A DNA stretch of 56,263 bases from assembly GCA_027619415.1 (NCBI GenBank), contig JAQCFO010000009.1, forward strand, positions 1 to 56,263, written 5' to 3'. The notes under the pieces are model-generated. The model was given only the letters and a program-made list of their open reading frames with translations. It did not search any database and was not told the origin of the DNA. The translations under genes and the position numbers were made by a program. Each line of letters opens with the position of its first letter. Position 1 is the stretch's first letter. Below, piece by piece: positions 9,282 through 17,081 of this stretch. Source of the DNA: Bacteroidota bacterium. Its GTDB lineage: Bacteria > Bacteroidota > Bacteroidia > Flavobacteriales > Flavobacteriaceae.

Positions 9282-11165
9282 ATGAAGAATCTTTATAATA
9301 TTTCCAAAATAATTTTTATACTATTTATTTCACATTCAGCTAGTTCTCAGCAAGATGCAATTTCAAAGTTAAGTGAAATTGCCGTTGTAGATCAAAAAGT
9401 TATGATGCCAATGAGAGATGGGGTAAGATTAGCTACTGATATTTATCGACCAAAGGGTAATAATAAGGTTCCAATTATTTTTTCAAGAACTCCTTATAAT
9501 TTTAATACTTGGAGAGATGGTAAAGAAAATGAAGGAACATATAAAAGAGCTTATGAAGCAGTAAAAAGAGGTTATGCCTATGTTGTTCAAAATGAAAGAG
9601 GAAGATATTTTAGTGAAGGAGAGTGGGACATATTAGGAACTCCTTTAACTGATGGATATGATGCGTTTTCATGGATGAGTGAACAATCTTGGTCTAATGG
9701 AAAAATAGGGACTCTTGGATGTTCTTCAACTGCTGAATGGCAAATGGCGGTTGCAGCATTAGACCACCCATCTCATGCTGCGATGGTTCCTCAAGGTTTT
9801 GGTGCAGGTGTAGGAAGAGTTGGTGATTTTTTTGAACAAGGAAATTGGTATAGAGGAGGAGTAGAGCAATTGTTATTTTCTACTTGGTTATATGGCGTAG
9901 AACACGATAAATTTAAACCAAGAATTCCTAAGGGAGCAACTCAAGAAGATTTAATTAGAATTTCAAGATTTTACGATTTGGCCCCTAAAAATCCAACTGT
10001 AGATTGGTCAGAAAGTATAAAGCATTTACCTCTTCAAGATCTTTTAAAAAATGTAGGAGGAAAGAAAGAAATTTTTGATAAAATGATAGTTAGAAAACCT
10101 AACGATAAAGATTGGTATAAGGGAGGTTTATATCATGATGATATGGATTTCGGGGTTCCGAGTTTTTGGTTTGTTTCATGGTATGACGTTGCAACTACAC
10201 CAAACATTGCTTTATTTAATCATGTAAGAGAAAATTCAGTGGACCAATATGTAAATGATAATCAGTATTTAATTATTGCTCCTACATTGCATTGTGGCTT
10301 TACTAGAGCAACTGAAAATACAATTGTAGGTGAAAGAAGCGTTGGAGATGCTAGATTAAATTATGATGAACAGATTTATGATTGGTTTGATTTAATGCTA
10401 AAAGATAAACAGAACGATTTCAAAGAAAACACACCTAGGGTTCAGTATTATACTATGGGATCAAATAAATGGCAAAATTCTGAAGTATGGCCCCCAGAAA
10501 ATACAGAAATGACTACTTTTTATTTAAGTAGTAATGGTTCTGCAAACACAATGTATGGTGATGGAAAACTTACTACTATTAAAAGAAAAATCCAAAATAA
10601 TAGTGACTCTTTTTTATATGATCCTATGGATCCAGTAACCTCTTACGGAGGTGGTGTTTGTTGTATGGGTAATGCTGTAAAAGGTGGTGCATTTGATCAA
10701 CAAGAAATTGAAACTAGAGATGATGTTTTAGTTTATACTTCTGAACCATTAAATAATGGATTTGAAGTAACGGGATTTATAAAATCCACGATATATCTTT
10801 CGTCTGATGTAAAAGACACAGATATTACAATCAAGCTTATAGAAGTATATCCGGATGGAACTGCTTACAATATTGATGAAACTATTCAAAGAGTTAGGTA
10901 TAGGGAAGGTTATGAAAAAGAAGTATTTATGGAAACAGGTAAAGTATATAAAGTCGATTTATCTCAGATGTCTACTAGCAATTATTTTAAGAAAAATCAT
11001 AGAATTAGAATAGAAATATCAAGTAGTAATTTTCCTAGATTTGCTAGAAACCTAAACACTGGTGGAGATAATTTTAATGAATCTAAAGGAATTATAGCTA
11101 AAAACACTATTCATCATTCAAAGAAATATCCTTCTAGTATAACATTACCAATTGTTAAACAATAA
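9282..11165 (+). CDS. Exported CocE/NonD family hydrolase (X-Pro dipeptidyl-peptidase S15 fold)
   Basis: This 627-residue protein has a signal peptide (about 1-22, ending SASSQ). An alpha/beta-hydrolase core follows: [17 protein letters not shown] near 41-57, the nucleophile region [11 protein letters not shown] with S148 as likely nucleophile, and LHCGF as the probable catalytic His region. A C-terminal jelly-roll domain (about 400-620) is typical of CocE and alpha-amino-acid ester hydrolases. It should hydrolyse an ester or amide in the periplasm; substrate unknown. It is the first gene of a five-gene + strand run, with the GMC oxidoreductase 14 bases downstream. Confidence 0.88.
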   Translation: MKNLYNISKIIFILFISHSASSQQDAISKLSEIAVVDQKVMMPMRDGVRLATDIYRPKGNNKVPIIFSRTPYNFNTWRDGKENEGTYKRAYEAVKRGYAYVVQNERGRYFSEGEWDILGTPLTDGYDAFSWMSEQSWSNGKIGTLGCSSTAEWQMAVAALDHPSHAAMVPQGFGAGVGRVGDFFEQGNWYRGGVEQLLFSTWLYGVEHDKFKPRIPKGATQEDLIRISRFYDLAPKNPTVDWSESIKHLPLQDLLKNVGGKKEIFDKMIVRKPNDKDWYKGGLYHDDMDFGVPSFWFVSWYDVATTPNIALFNHVRENSVDQYVNDNQYLIIAPTLHCGFTRATENTIVGERSVGDARLNYDEQIYDWFDLMLKDKQNDFKENTPRVQYYTMGSNKWQNSEVWPPENTEMTTFYLSSNGSANTMYGDGKLTTIKRKIQNNSDSFLYDPMDPVTSYGGGVCCMGNAVKGGAFDQQEIETRDDVLVYTSEPLNNGFEVTGFIKSTIYLSSDVKDTDITIKLIEVYPDGTAYNIDETIQRVRYREGYEKEVFMETGKVYKVDLSQMSTSNYFKKNHRIRIEISSSNFPRFARNLNTGGDNFNESKGIIAKNTIHHSKKYPSSITLPIVKQ

Positions 11166-11179
11166 CATACAAACATTTT

Positions 11180-12871
11180 ATGGAAAGTAATTATGATGCA
11201 ATTGTTATTGGTACTGGTATAAGTGGAGGCTGGGCCGCTAAGGAACTTTGCGAAAAAGGATTAAAAACTCTTGTTTTGGAAAGAGGAAGAATGATTAAGC
11301 ATATTGAAGATTATAAAACAGCAAACAAAGAAGATTGGGAATTCCCAGCTGGAGATGTTATAACTCAAGAAATTCAAAATAGACAACCAAAACAAAGTAG
11401 AACAGGATATGTAAATACAGAATCAACAAAAGATTTCTTTGTTGATGATATTGAACACCCTTATAATGAGGAAAAAAAATTTGATTGGATTCGTGGATAT
11501 CATGTTGGAGGAAGGTCATTACTTTGGGCAAGACAAAGTTATAGGCTAACCTCTTATGATTTTATGGCTAACAAAAATGATGGGTATGGGGTTGATTGGC
11601 CTATTAGGTATAAAGATTTAGCACCTTGGTATGACTATGTAGAAAATTATATTGGAGTTAGTGGTGAAAATTTAAATTTAAATCAATTTCCAGATCAAAA
11701 ACTTCTTAAACCAATGGAATTAAATTGTGTTGAAAAAGTTTTACAAAAATCAATTTCAAAAAAATACTCTAACAGACATATGACAATTGGAAGGGTTGCT
11801 CATATAACAGAAGGCACTAAACCTGGGCTTGGAAGATCAAACTGTCAATTTAGAAACAGATGCAGAAGAGGATGTCCTTACGGAGCTTATTTCAGCAGTA
11901 ATTCATCAACATTACCTGCTGCTGCTGCTACTGGAAATATGACGTTAAGACCAAATTCAATAGTCTATGAAATAATTTATGATGAACAAAAGAAAAAAGC
12001 AACAGGTGTAAAAATCATTGATTCAGAGAGTAATTTAACATATGAATTTAAATCTAAAATTATTTTCATGTGTGCATCAACCGTACCTACAACTTCTATT
12101 TTGATGCAGTCAAAATCCAATAGATTTACAAATGGACTTGGAAATGATTCGGGTGAACTTGGACATAATGTTATGGATCATCATTTTCAAATTGGAGCAG
12201 ATGCTAACTATGAGGGTTTTGAGGACAAATATTATACAGGAAGAAGACCAAATGGGATTTACATTCCAAGATTTCAAAATATAGGTGGAAAAACTAATAG
12301 TAAAGATTTCTTAAGAGGCTATGGCTATCAAGGAGGTGCAAGTAGAACTGACTGGACCAAATATGTTAAGGAGGCATCATATGGCGAAAAATTAAAGCAA
12401 GCAATTATAAAACCAGGAAAATGGACCATGGGTCTAAATGGTTTTGGGGAGGTTTTGCCATATCATGAAAATAAAATGTATTTAAATTATGATAATACAG
12501 ATAAATGGGGGCTTCCTACAGTAACTTTTGATGCAAAAATTAGAGAGAATGAATTAAATATGAGAAAGGATATGCAACTAAAAGCGATGGAAATGTTGGA
12601 CAATGCTGGTTTTAAAAATGTAAAACCAATGGAAAGTTCATATGCTTTAGGATTAGGGATTCACGAAATGGGTACTGCTAGAATGGGAAGAGACCCTAAA
12701 ACATCAGTTTTAAATGGTTTCAATCAAATTCACTCTGTTAAAAATGTATTTATTACCGATGGATCATCTATGACTTCATCTGGAAACGTTAATCCTTCAT
12801 TAACTTACATGGCACTAACTGCCAGAGCTGTTGATTATGCTGTTAAGGAACTTAAAAACAATAAACTATAA
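11180..12871 (+). CDS. GMC-family FAD oxidoreductase (large subunit of a gluconate 2-dehydrogenase-like enzyme)
   Basis: This 563-residue flavoprotein starts with the FAD-binding dinucleotide fold YDAIVIGTGISGGWAAKEL and ELCEKGLKTLVLERG. It ends with the GMC active-site region: GIHEMGTARMG with the catalytic His, and NVNPSLTYMAL. The Cys-rich segment QFRNRCRRGCPYGAY (about 225-240) is found in the membrane-linked sugar dehydrogenase branch. It lacks its own signal peptide, but the next gene encodes a Tat-bearing small subunit. In fructose dehydrogenase and lactose or glucoside 3-dehydrogenase such a subunit carries the large subunit out. Likely role: periplasmic oxidation of a sugar or glycoside. 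Confidence 0.9.
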   Translation: MESNYDAIVIGTGISGGWAAKELCEKGLKTLVLERGRMIKHIEDYKTANKEDWEFPAGDVITQEIQNRQPKQSRTGYVNTESTKDFFVDDIEHPYNEEKKFDWIRGYHVGGRSLLWARQSYRLTSYDFMANKNDGYGVDWPIRYKDLAPWYDYVENYIGVSGENLNLNQFPDQKLLKPMELNCVEKVLQKSISKKYSNRHMTIGRVAHITEGTKPGLGRSNCQFRNRCRRGCPYGAYFSSNSSTLPAAAATGNMTLRPNSIVYEIIYDEQKKKATGVKIIDSESNLTYEFKSKIIFMCASTVPTTSILMQSKSNRFTNGLGNDSGELGHNVMDHHFQIGADANYEGFEDKYYTGRRPNGIYIPRFQNIGGKTNSKDFLRGYGYQGGASRTDWTKYVKEASYGEKLKQAIIKPGKWTMGLNGFGEVLPYHENKMYLNYDNTDKWGLPTVTFDAKIRENELNMRKDMQLKAMEMLDNAGFKNVKPMESSYALGLGIHEMGTARMGRDPKTSVLNGFNQIHSVKNVFITDGSSMTSSGNVNPSLTYMALTARAVDYAVKELKNNKL

Positions 12872-12872
12872 A

Positions 12873-13478
12873 ATGAATAGAAGAGATTTATTAAAAAAAG
12901 TTGGTTTAGGAGTCGGCACATTGGCAGTAACTCCACTAACTGTTAGTTTATTTCAATCATGTCAAAGTGATTTAGACTGGAATCCAATATTTTTTAAGGA
13001 ATATGAAATTAATTTTTCAATTGAACTATCTGATTTAATAATCCCAAGTTCAAAGGAAATTCCTGGAGCTAAAGAGTTGGATTTAATTAAATTTGTAGAT
13101 ACTTATATTAGTAAAGTTTTAAGCTCAGAAGAGCAAAAAGTACTTAGAAATTCATTCAAAAAATTTAAGTTAGAATATTTAAAAAACTCAGAAAAATCAA
13201 ATTTAAATGACATTAATTTAAACTCAATAGTTAAGTTATTAGATTATTATTTATTAGATAATAAATCAAAGTATGATATTTGGACTAATGATTTCATGAC
13301 ATCTAACGATTCTTTATGTTATTTATTTTTAAACTCATTTAGAAAACTTCTTATAACAGCATTTAAAACAAATCAATATATTGGAGAAAATGTATTAGCG
13401 TTTAGTCCAATTCCCGGGGAACAAAAAGGTTGTGTTGATTTATTGGAAACTACAAATGGTAAAGCTTGGACAATTTAG
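12873..13478 (+). CDS. Gluconate 2-dehydrogenase subunit 3 family protein with Tat signal
   Basis: The start is placed at 12873, one base after the GMC stop. From there the protein begins MNRRDLLKKVGLGVGTLA, a clear twin-arginine signal; an in-frame ATG at 12831 would bury it. The 201-residue product has the subunit-3 hallmarks: LSDLIIPSSKEIPGAKELD near 50-70 and a C-terminal FSPIPGEQKGCVDL. The family forms the small subunit of GMC dehydrogenases and provides the Tat signal for the complex. The usual partner, a multihaem cytochrome c, is absent; a b561-like membrane protein follows instead. Confidence 0.88.
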   Translation: MNRRDLLKKVGLGVGTLAVTPLTVSLFQSCQSDLDWNPIFFKEYEINFSIELSDLIIPSSKEIPGAKELDLIKFVDTYISKVLSSEEQKVLRNSFKKFKLEYLKNSEKSNLNDINLNSIVKLLDYYLLDNKSKYDIWTNDFMTSNDSLCYLFLNSFRKLLITAFKTNQYIGENVLAFSPIPGEQKGCVDLLETTNGKAWTI

Positions 13479-13489
13479 AATTTGATAAA

Positions 13490-14104
13490 ATGAAAAAAAC
13501 TTTATTTAGACTTATTGTAATTTTGTTTATTCTTTTTTGTGCAAATGAAATTAATTCTCAAGAAAAAGAAGATCTATTTACCCTTATTTCTAAAGAAGAT
13601 AAACAAATTGAACTACTTCCTGAAAGAATTGTTTTTACTCAAAGTCTACTTTGGGGTAAAAATGGGTTACTTAGAAAAACAGGAATTTCTCCACTAAATA
13701 TTGAAAATAGAGAAAAAGAGCTTAAAATTAGAAAAACTATGCTAACTGTCCATCAGGTTATTGGCTATGTAACTTTAGCTTCCATGGTAGCTCAAGGTAT
13801 TATTGGCGGAAAATTATATAATGGACAAGATGACTTATATAAGACGCATAAAACAATGGGGAGTATTGTAAATATAGGCTACTTTACTGGAGCAGGGCTT
13901 TCGTTATTTGCTCCTCCTCCTTTAATAAACAAAAAAGTAAGAGGACTTAATTCTATTAAAGCTCATAAAATGTTAGCAACACTTCATTTCACAGCTATGG
14001 TTGCAACTAATTATTATAAAGATAAAAATAAAGATTCTCATAAAGCGGCAGCTTACACAGCTTTTGCCAGTTATGCAACAGCAGTATTAGTTATAAAATT
14101 TTAA
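13490..14104 (+). CDS. Cytochrome b561-like His-containing membrane protein
   Basis: The start at 13490 is preferred over 13466 because it gives a clean signal peptide (MKKTLFRLIVILFILFC...INSQ). The 204-residue product has four later hydrophobic segments. Histidines lie at or near their ends: H88 (TVHQVIGYVTLA), H120 (YKTHKTMG), H159 and H166 (AHKMLATLHFTAM) and H184. This resembles the bis-haem ligation of cytochrome b561 or ferric reductase-like domains. No family is certain. The neighbours support an electron-transfer role: GMC dehydrogenase subunits upstream, and a YceI protein 1 base downstream. In E. coli yceI is paired with yceJ, a b561 homologue. Confidence 0.6.
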   Translation: MKKTLFRLIVILFILFCANEINSQEKEDLFTLISKEDKQIELLPERIVFTQSLLWGKNGLLRKTGISPLNIENREKELKIRKTMLTVHQVIGYVTLASMVAQGIIGGKLYNGQDDLYKTHKTMGSIVNIGYFTGAGLSLFAPPPLINKKVRGLNSIKAHKMLATLHFTAMVATNYYKDKNKDSHKAAAYTAFASYATAVLVIKF

Positions 14105-14105
14105 A

Positions 14106-14657
14106 ATGAAAAAGTATCTTATATTATTTGTATTATTTACCATTCCATTGATTAAGTGTTTTTCTCAAGATGGTGAGAAGTGGATGTTAAATACTAAGAA
14201 ATCTTTAATTCAATATGAAGCAAAACATTTACTTCATAATTGGAACGGTATAAATAAGGCTGTTAAGGGAGTTTTTGTAATACAGGGTGATAGTGTGAAA
14301 ATTGCTGTAGCTGCAAATATTGCAGATTTTGATAGTGGTATTAGTAATAGAGATTCAAATACTTTAAGAGTTTTAGATGTGTTTAAACATCCACAAGTGA
14401 GATTCTATTCAGATCAAATTTTAATTTCAGAAAACAACATAAGTTTTGATGGAGAATTAGATTTTCATGGAATTAAAATTAAAAAAAAATTAGAGGCATT
14501 GTATACTATAACAGAAAAAACAATGACTATTCAAGGTAGTTTCGCTGTTGTTTTAACTGATTTCAATATTAAACTACCGTCATTAATGCTTGTGAAAATG
14601 GATGATGTAGCAGACGTGTCTTATGAACTTGTTTTTGAAAAAGACACAGATAATTAA
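14106..14657 (+). CDS. YceI-family periplasmic protein
   Basis: This 183-residue protein has a signal peptide (about 1-21, ending CFSQD) and a single YceI lipocalin-like barrel: SLIQYEAKHLLHNWNG, IADFDSGISNRD and FKHPQVRFYS are the recognisable blocks. YceI proteins bind isoprenoid lipids such as quinones. It begins 1 base after the b561-like gene stop and closes the dehydrogenase operon. A role in quinone handling for that complex is an inference from this arrangement. Confidence 0.8.
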   Translation: MKKYLILFVLFTIPLIKCFSQDGEKWMLNTKKSLIQYEAKHLLHNWNGINKAVKGVFVIQGDSVKIAVAANIADFDSGISNRDSNTLRVLDVFKHPQVRFYSDQILISENNISFDGELDFHGIKIKKKLEALYTITEKTMTIQGSFAVVLTDFNIKLPSLMLVKMDDVADVSYELVFEKDTDN

Positions 14658-14669
14658 AATAATACTCTT

Positions 14670-14689
14670 ATTAAGCTATCAAGCTTAAT
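14670..14689. terminator. Weak stem-loop between convergent genes
   Basis: ATTAAGCT (14670-14677) and AGCTTAAT (14682-14689) form an 8-bp stem with a 4-base loop ATCA between the stop codons of the YceI gene and the convergent propeller gene. It is AT-rich and lacks a clear T run, so its function as a bidirectional terminator is uncertain. Confidence 0.35.
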
Positions 14690-15749
14690 CCTGCCACTCA
14701 GCAATAAACAAGTTTGTATCTCTAGTCCCATTGTTATTTCTGTTTGAAGAAAAAGCTAATTTTTTACCATCTCTTGAAAATACAGGAAAAGCATCAAAAG
14801 TTTCACTGTGAGTTACCCTTTTAAGATTTTTACCATCTATATCTATAAGATAAAGATTGAATGGAAACCCTCTTTTAGCTTCAAAATTAGATGAAAAAAG
14901 TATTTTTTCTCCATTAGGATGAAATACCGGGCTCCAATTAGCATTTCCTAAATCAGTTAACTGTCTAAGATTAGTTCCGTCAGAATCACAAATATATAAT
15001 TCCATGTTAGTTGGTTGAACTAAACCTTGATCTAAAAGACCTTTATATTCTTTAATTTCCTTTTCAGTCTTAGGTCTTGAGGATCTAAAAATTAATTTTG
15101 ACCCATCAGGGGAAAAAAAAGCTCCCCCATCATACCCAAGATCAAAAGTTATTTGTTTTACATTAGAACCGTCAATATCCATTGTATATAAATCTAGATC
15201 ACCATTCCTAGTTGATGTAAAAACAATTTTATCTCCAAGTGGAGATACTGTAGCTTCAGCATCATAACCATTTTGATCAGTTAATCTCGCAGTTATTTTA
15301 CCTTCTAAATCAGAAATGTAAATATCGAATGAGTCATAAATTGGCCACACATATTTGCCTTCTTTTCTTAGAGGAACTTCCGGACAATTATCATCATTTA
15401 AATGAGTAGAAGCATAAATGATATGTTTGTTGTCAGGCAAAAAATAAGAACATGTAGTTCTTCCTTTTCCAGTACTCACCATGTTTGGTTGAGTAGTATC
15501 AAATGTATCATTTAAATTCATTACAAACATTTGATCACATTCCACACCCCAATCATTATTGTTAGATTGAAATACTAATTTTTCATCATCAAAACTCCAG
15601 TAGGCCTCAGCATTATCTCCTCCAAAAGTAACTTGTCTTATTGATTTAAAATTAGTCTCATCTTCAAATATCAAGTTTGACTTTTCTTTCACTTCAGATT
15701 TGCAAGAAACAGATGAAATAACAATTAATAATATAAATATATGTTTCAT
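14685..15749 (-). CDS. TolB-like beta-propeller lipoprotein (PD40 repeats)
   Basis: This 354-residue protein begins with a lipoprotein signal (lipobox region VISSVSCKS, Cys at 16). It is built from PD40/WD40-like blades: WSFDDEKLVFQS, SPLGDKIVFTSTRNGDLDLYTMD, SPDGSKLIFRSSRP, HPNGEKILFSS, SRDGKKLAFSSNRN. The fold is a six-bladed propeller like that of TolB or the oligopeptidase N-domain. It is probably anchored in an outer or inner membrane leaflet as a binding or scaffold protein; no catalytic domain follows. The gene is divergent from the M28 peptidase with only 31 bases between their starts. Confidence 0.85.
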   Translation of the reverse strand: MKHIFILLIVISSVSCKSEVKEKSNLIFEDETNFKSIRQVTFGGDNAEAYWSFDDEKLVFQSNNNDWGVECDQMFVMNLNDTFDTTQPNMVSTGKGRTTCSYFLPDNKHIIYASTHLNDDNCPEVPLRKEGKYVWPIYDSFDIYISDLEGKITARLTDQNGYDAEATVSPLGDKIVFTSTRNGDLDLYTMDIDGSNVKQITFDLGYDGGAFFSPDGSKLIFRSSRPKTEKEIKEYKGLLDQGLVQPTNMELYICDSDGTNLRQLTDLGNANWSPVFHPNGEKILFSSNFEAKRGFPFNLYLIDIDGKNLKRVTHSETFDAFPVFSRDGKKLAFSSNRNNNGTRDTNLFIAEWQD

Positions 15750-15772
15750 TAAATAAATGCTTTGTATTTTTG
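15744..15772 (+). promoter_or_regulatory. Candidate Bacteroidota promoter for the M28 peptidase gene
   Basis: TATTTTTG at 15765-15772 fits the TAnnTTTG -7 consensus. TTTC at 15744-15747, one mismatch from TTTG, lies 17 bases upstream. A transcript start 5-7 bases after the -7 box would fall at about 15777-15779, almost on the ATG at 15781 and about 11 bases before the ATG at 15790. This favours the second ATG as the real start. Confidence 0.4.
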
Positions 15773-15780
15773 GCTAAAAT

Positions 15781-17013
15781 ATGGAAATTATGAGATTATT
15801 ATCGTTATTATTTTTTTTAATTTTTCTTCAATCATGTTCTAATAAAAGTATTTATGAAAACAAAATTAATTTAGATGTAGAATATCTTTCTTCTGATGAA
15901 CTTGAAGGTCGCTATACAGGAAGTAAAGGCGAGAAACTTGCTGCTAATTATATTAAAAAAAGATTTGAAGAATTGAATGTTGAGTCGATCGGTGAAAATG
16001 GATATTTTCAAGAATTTTCATTTAAACCAAAATCTCATCCACACGAAATAATTGTCGCTAGTGATTCAATTCAAGATAATTCTATAATTGGTAAAAATGT
16101 AATTGGTTTTATTGATAATAATTCAGATAATACGGTCGTTATTGGAGCTCATTATGATCATTTAGGTTATGGAGGAGAAGGCTCGTTGTATAGAGATAGC
16201 GATACTAAAATTCATAATGGTGCAGATGATAATGCAAGTGGAGTTTCGTTAATGTTAGATCTTGCCGCTAAATTAAAAGGTAAAGACAATAATAATTATT
16301 TACTCATTGCCTTTTCTGGAGAAGAGTTAGGTCTTTTAGGGTCAAACTTTTTTGTTAAAAATTCTACTATTGATATAAAATCAATCAATTACATGATTAA
16401 CATGGACATGGTTGGTAGATTAAACAATGAGAATGCACTAGCTGTATACGGATTAGGAACTTCACCAATATTTAAACAAACTATAAAATCTAATAATCAG
16501 GATTTTAAAATTATAGAAAATGAATCTGGAGTTGGTCCTTCAGATCACACCTCTTTTTACTTAAATGATATTCCAGTTTTACATTTTTTTACAGGTCAAC
16601 ATGCGGATTACCATAAGCCAAGTGATGATTCACAACTTTTAAATTACAAGGGAATGAATTTGATTTCTGATTTTATTTATACTGTTATTTCAGATCTTAA
16701 TGATAATGGGAAACTTCCTTTTAGAGAAACTAAAAATGAAAGTCAAGAAACTCCTCGATTTAAAGTTTCGTTAGGAGTTATTCCTGATTATTTATACGAT
16801 GGAATAGGAATGAGGATTGATGGAGTTTCTAAAGGAAAGCCTGCCGAAAAAGCTGGTTTTCAAAAAGGAGATATTGTAATTAAGTTAGGTGATAAGGAAA
16901 TTAGTGATATGATGTCTTATATGAAGGCTTTATCAAATTATAAAAATGGTGATAAAGCTGAGGTTCAGATTAGTCGAAAAAACAAGCTTTCAATAAAACA
17001 AGTTACTTTCTAA
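15781..17013 (+). CDS. M28-family metallopeptidase lipoprotein with C-terminal PDZ domain
   Basis: This 410-residue zinc aminopeptidase-like protein has a lipoprotein signal (FLIFLQSC, Cys19). Di-zinc ligands are visible: H124 and D126 region (GAHYDHLG), D149 (HNGADDNASG), catalytic E181 and E182 (AFSGEELG), D209 (NMDMVGR) and H278 (DYHKPSDD). A PDZ domain occupies about 325-405 (GMRIDGVSKGKPAEKAGFQKG). It probably trims peptides at the cell surface or periplasm. The second Met (15790) gives a more typical lipoprotein start than the first. No link to the downstream DUF4838 gene is obvious; 68 bases separate them. Confidence 0.9.
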   Translation: MEIMRLLSLLFFLIFLQSCSNKSIYENKINLDVEYLSSDELEGRYTGSKGEKLAANYIKKRFEELNVESIGENGYFQEFSFKPKSHPHEIIVASDSIQDNSIIGKNVIGFIDNNSDNTVVIGAHYDHLGYGGEGSLYRDSDTKIHNGADDNASGVSLMLDLAAKLKGKDNNNYLLIAFSGEELGLLGSNFFVKNSTIDIKSINYMINMDMVGRLNNENALAVYGLGTSPIFKQTIKSNNQDFKIIENESGVGPSDHTSFYLNDIPVLHFFTGQHADYHKPSDDSQLLNYKGMNLISDFIYTVISDLNDNGKLPFRETKNESQETPRFKVSLGVIPDYLYDGIGMRIDGVSKGKPAEKAGFQKGDIVIKLGDKEISDMMSYMKALSNYKNGDKAEVQISRKNKLSIKQVTF

Positions 17014-17081
17014 TAACAAAACTTTATTTAGTAGTGTTATAATTTCGTTTACTTTAAGACTTAAGTTGTTATATTTAAGTT

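Noticed and set aside
12831-12872. Upstream ATG of the subunit-3 gene
   Set aside because: It overlaps the GMC gene and would place extra residues before the twin-arginine signal.
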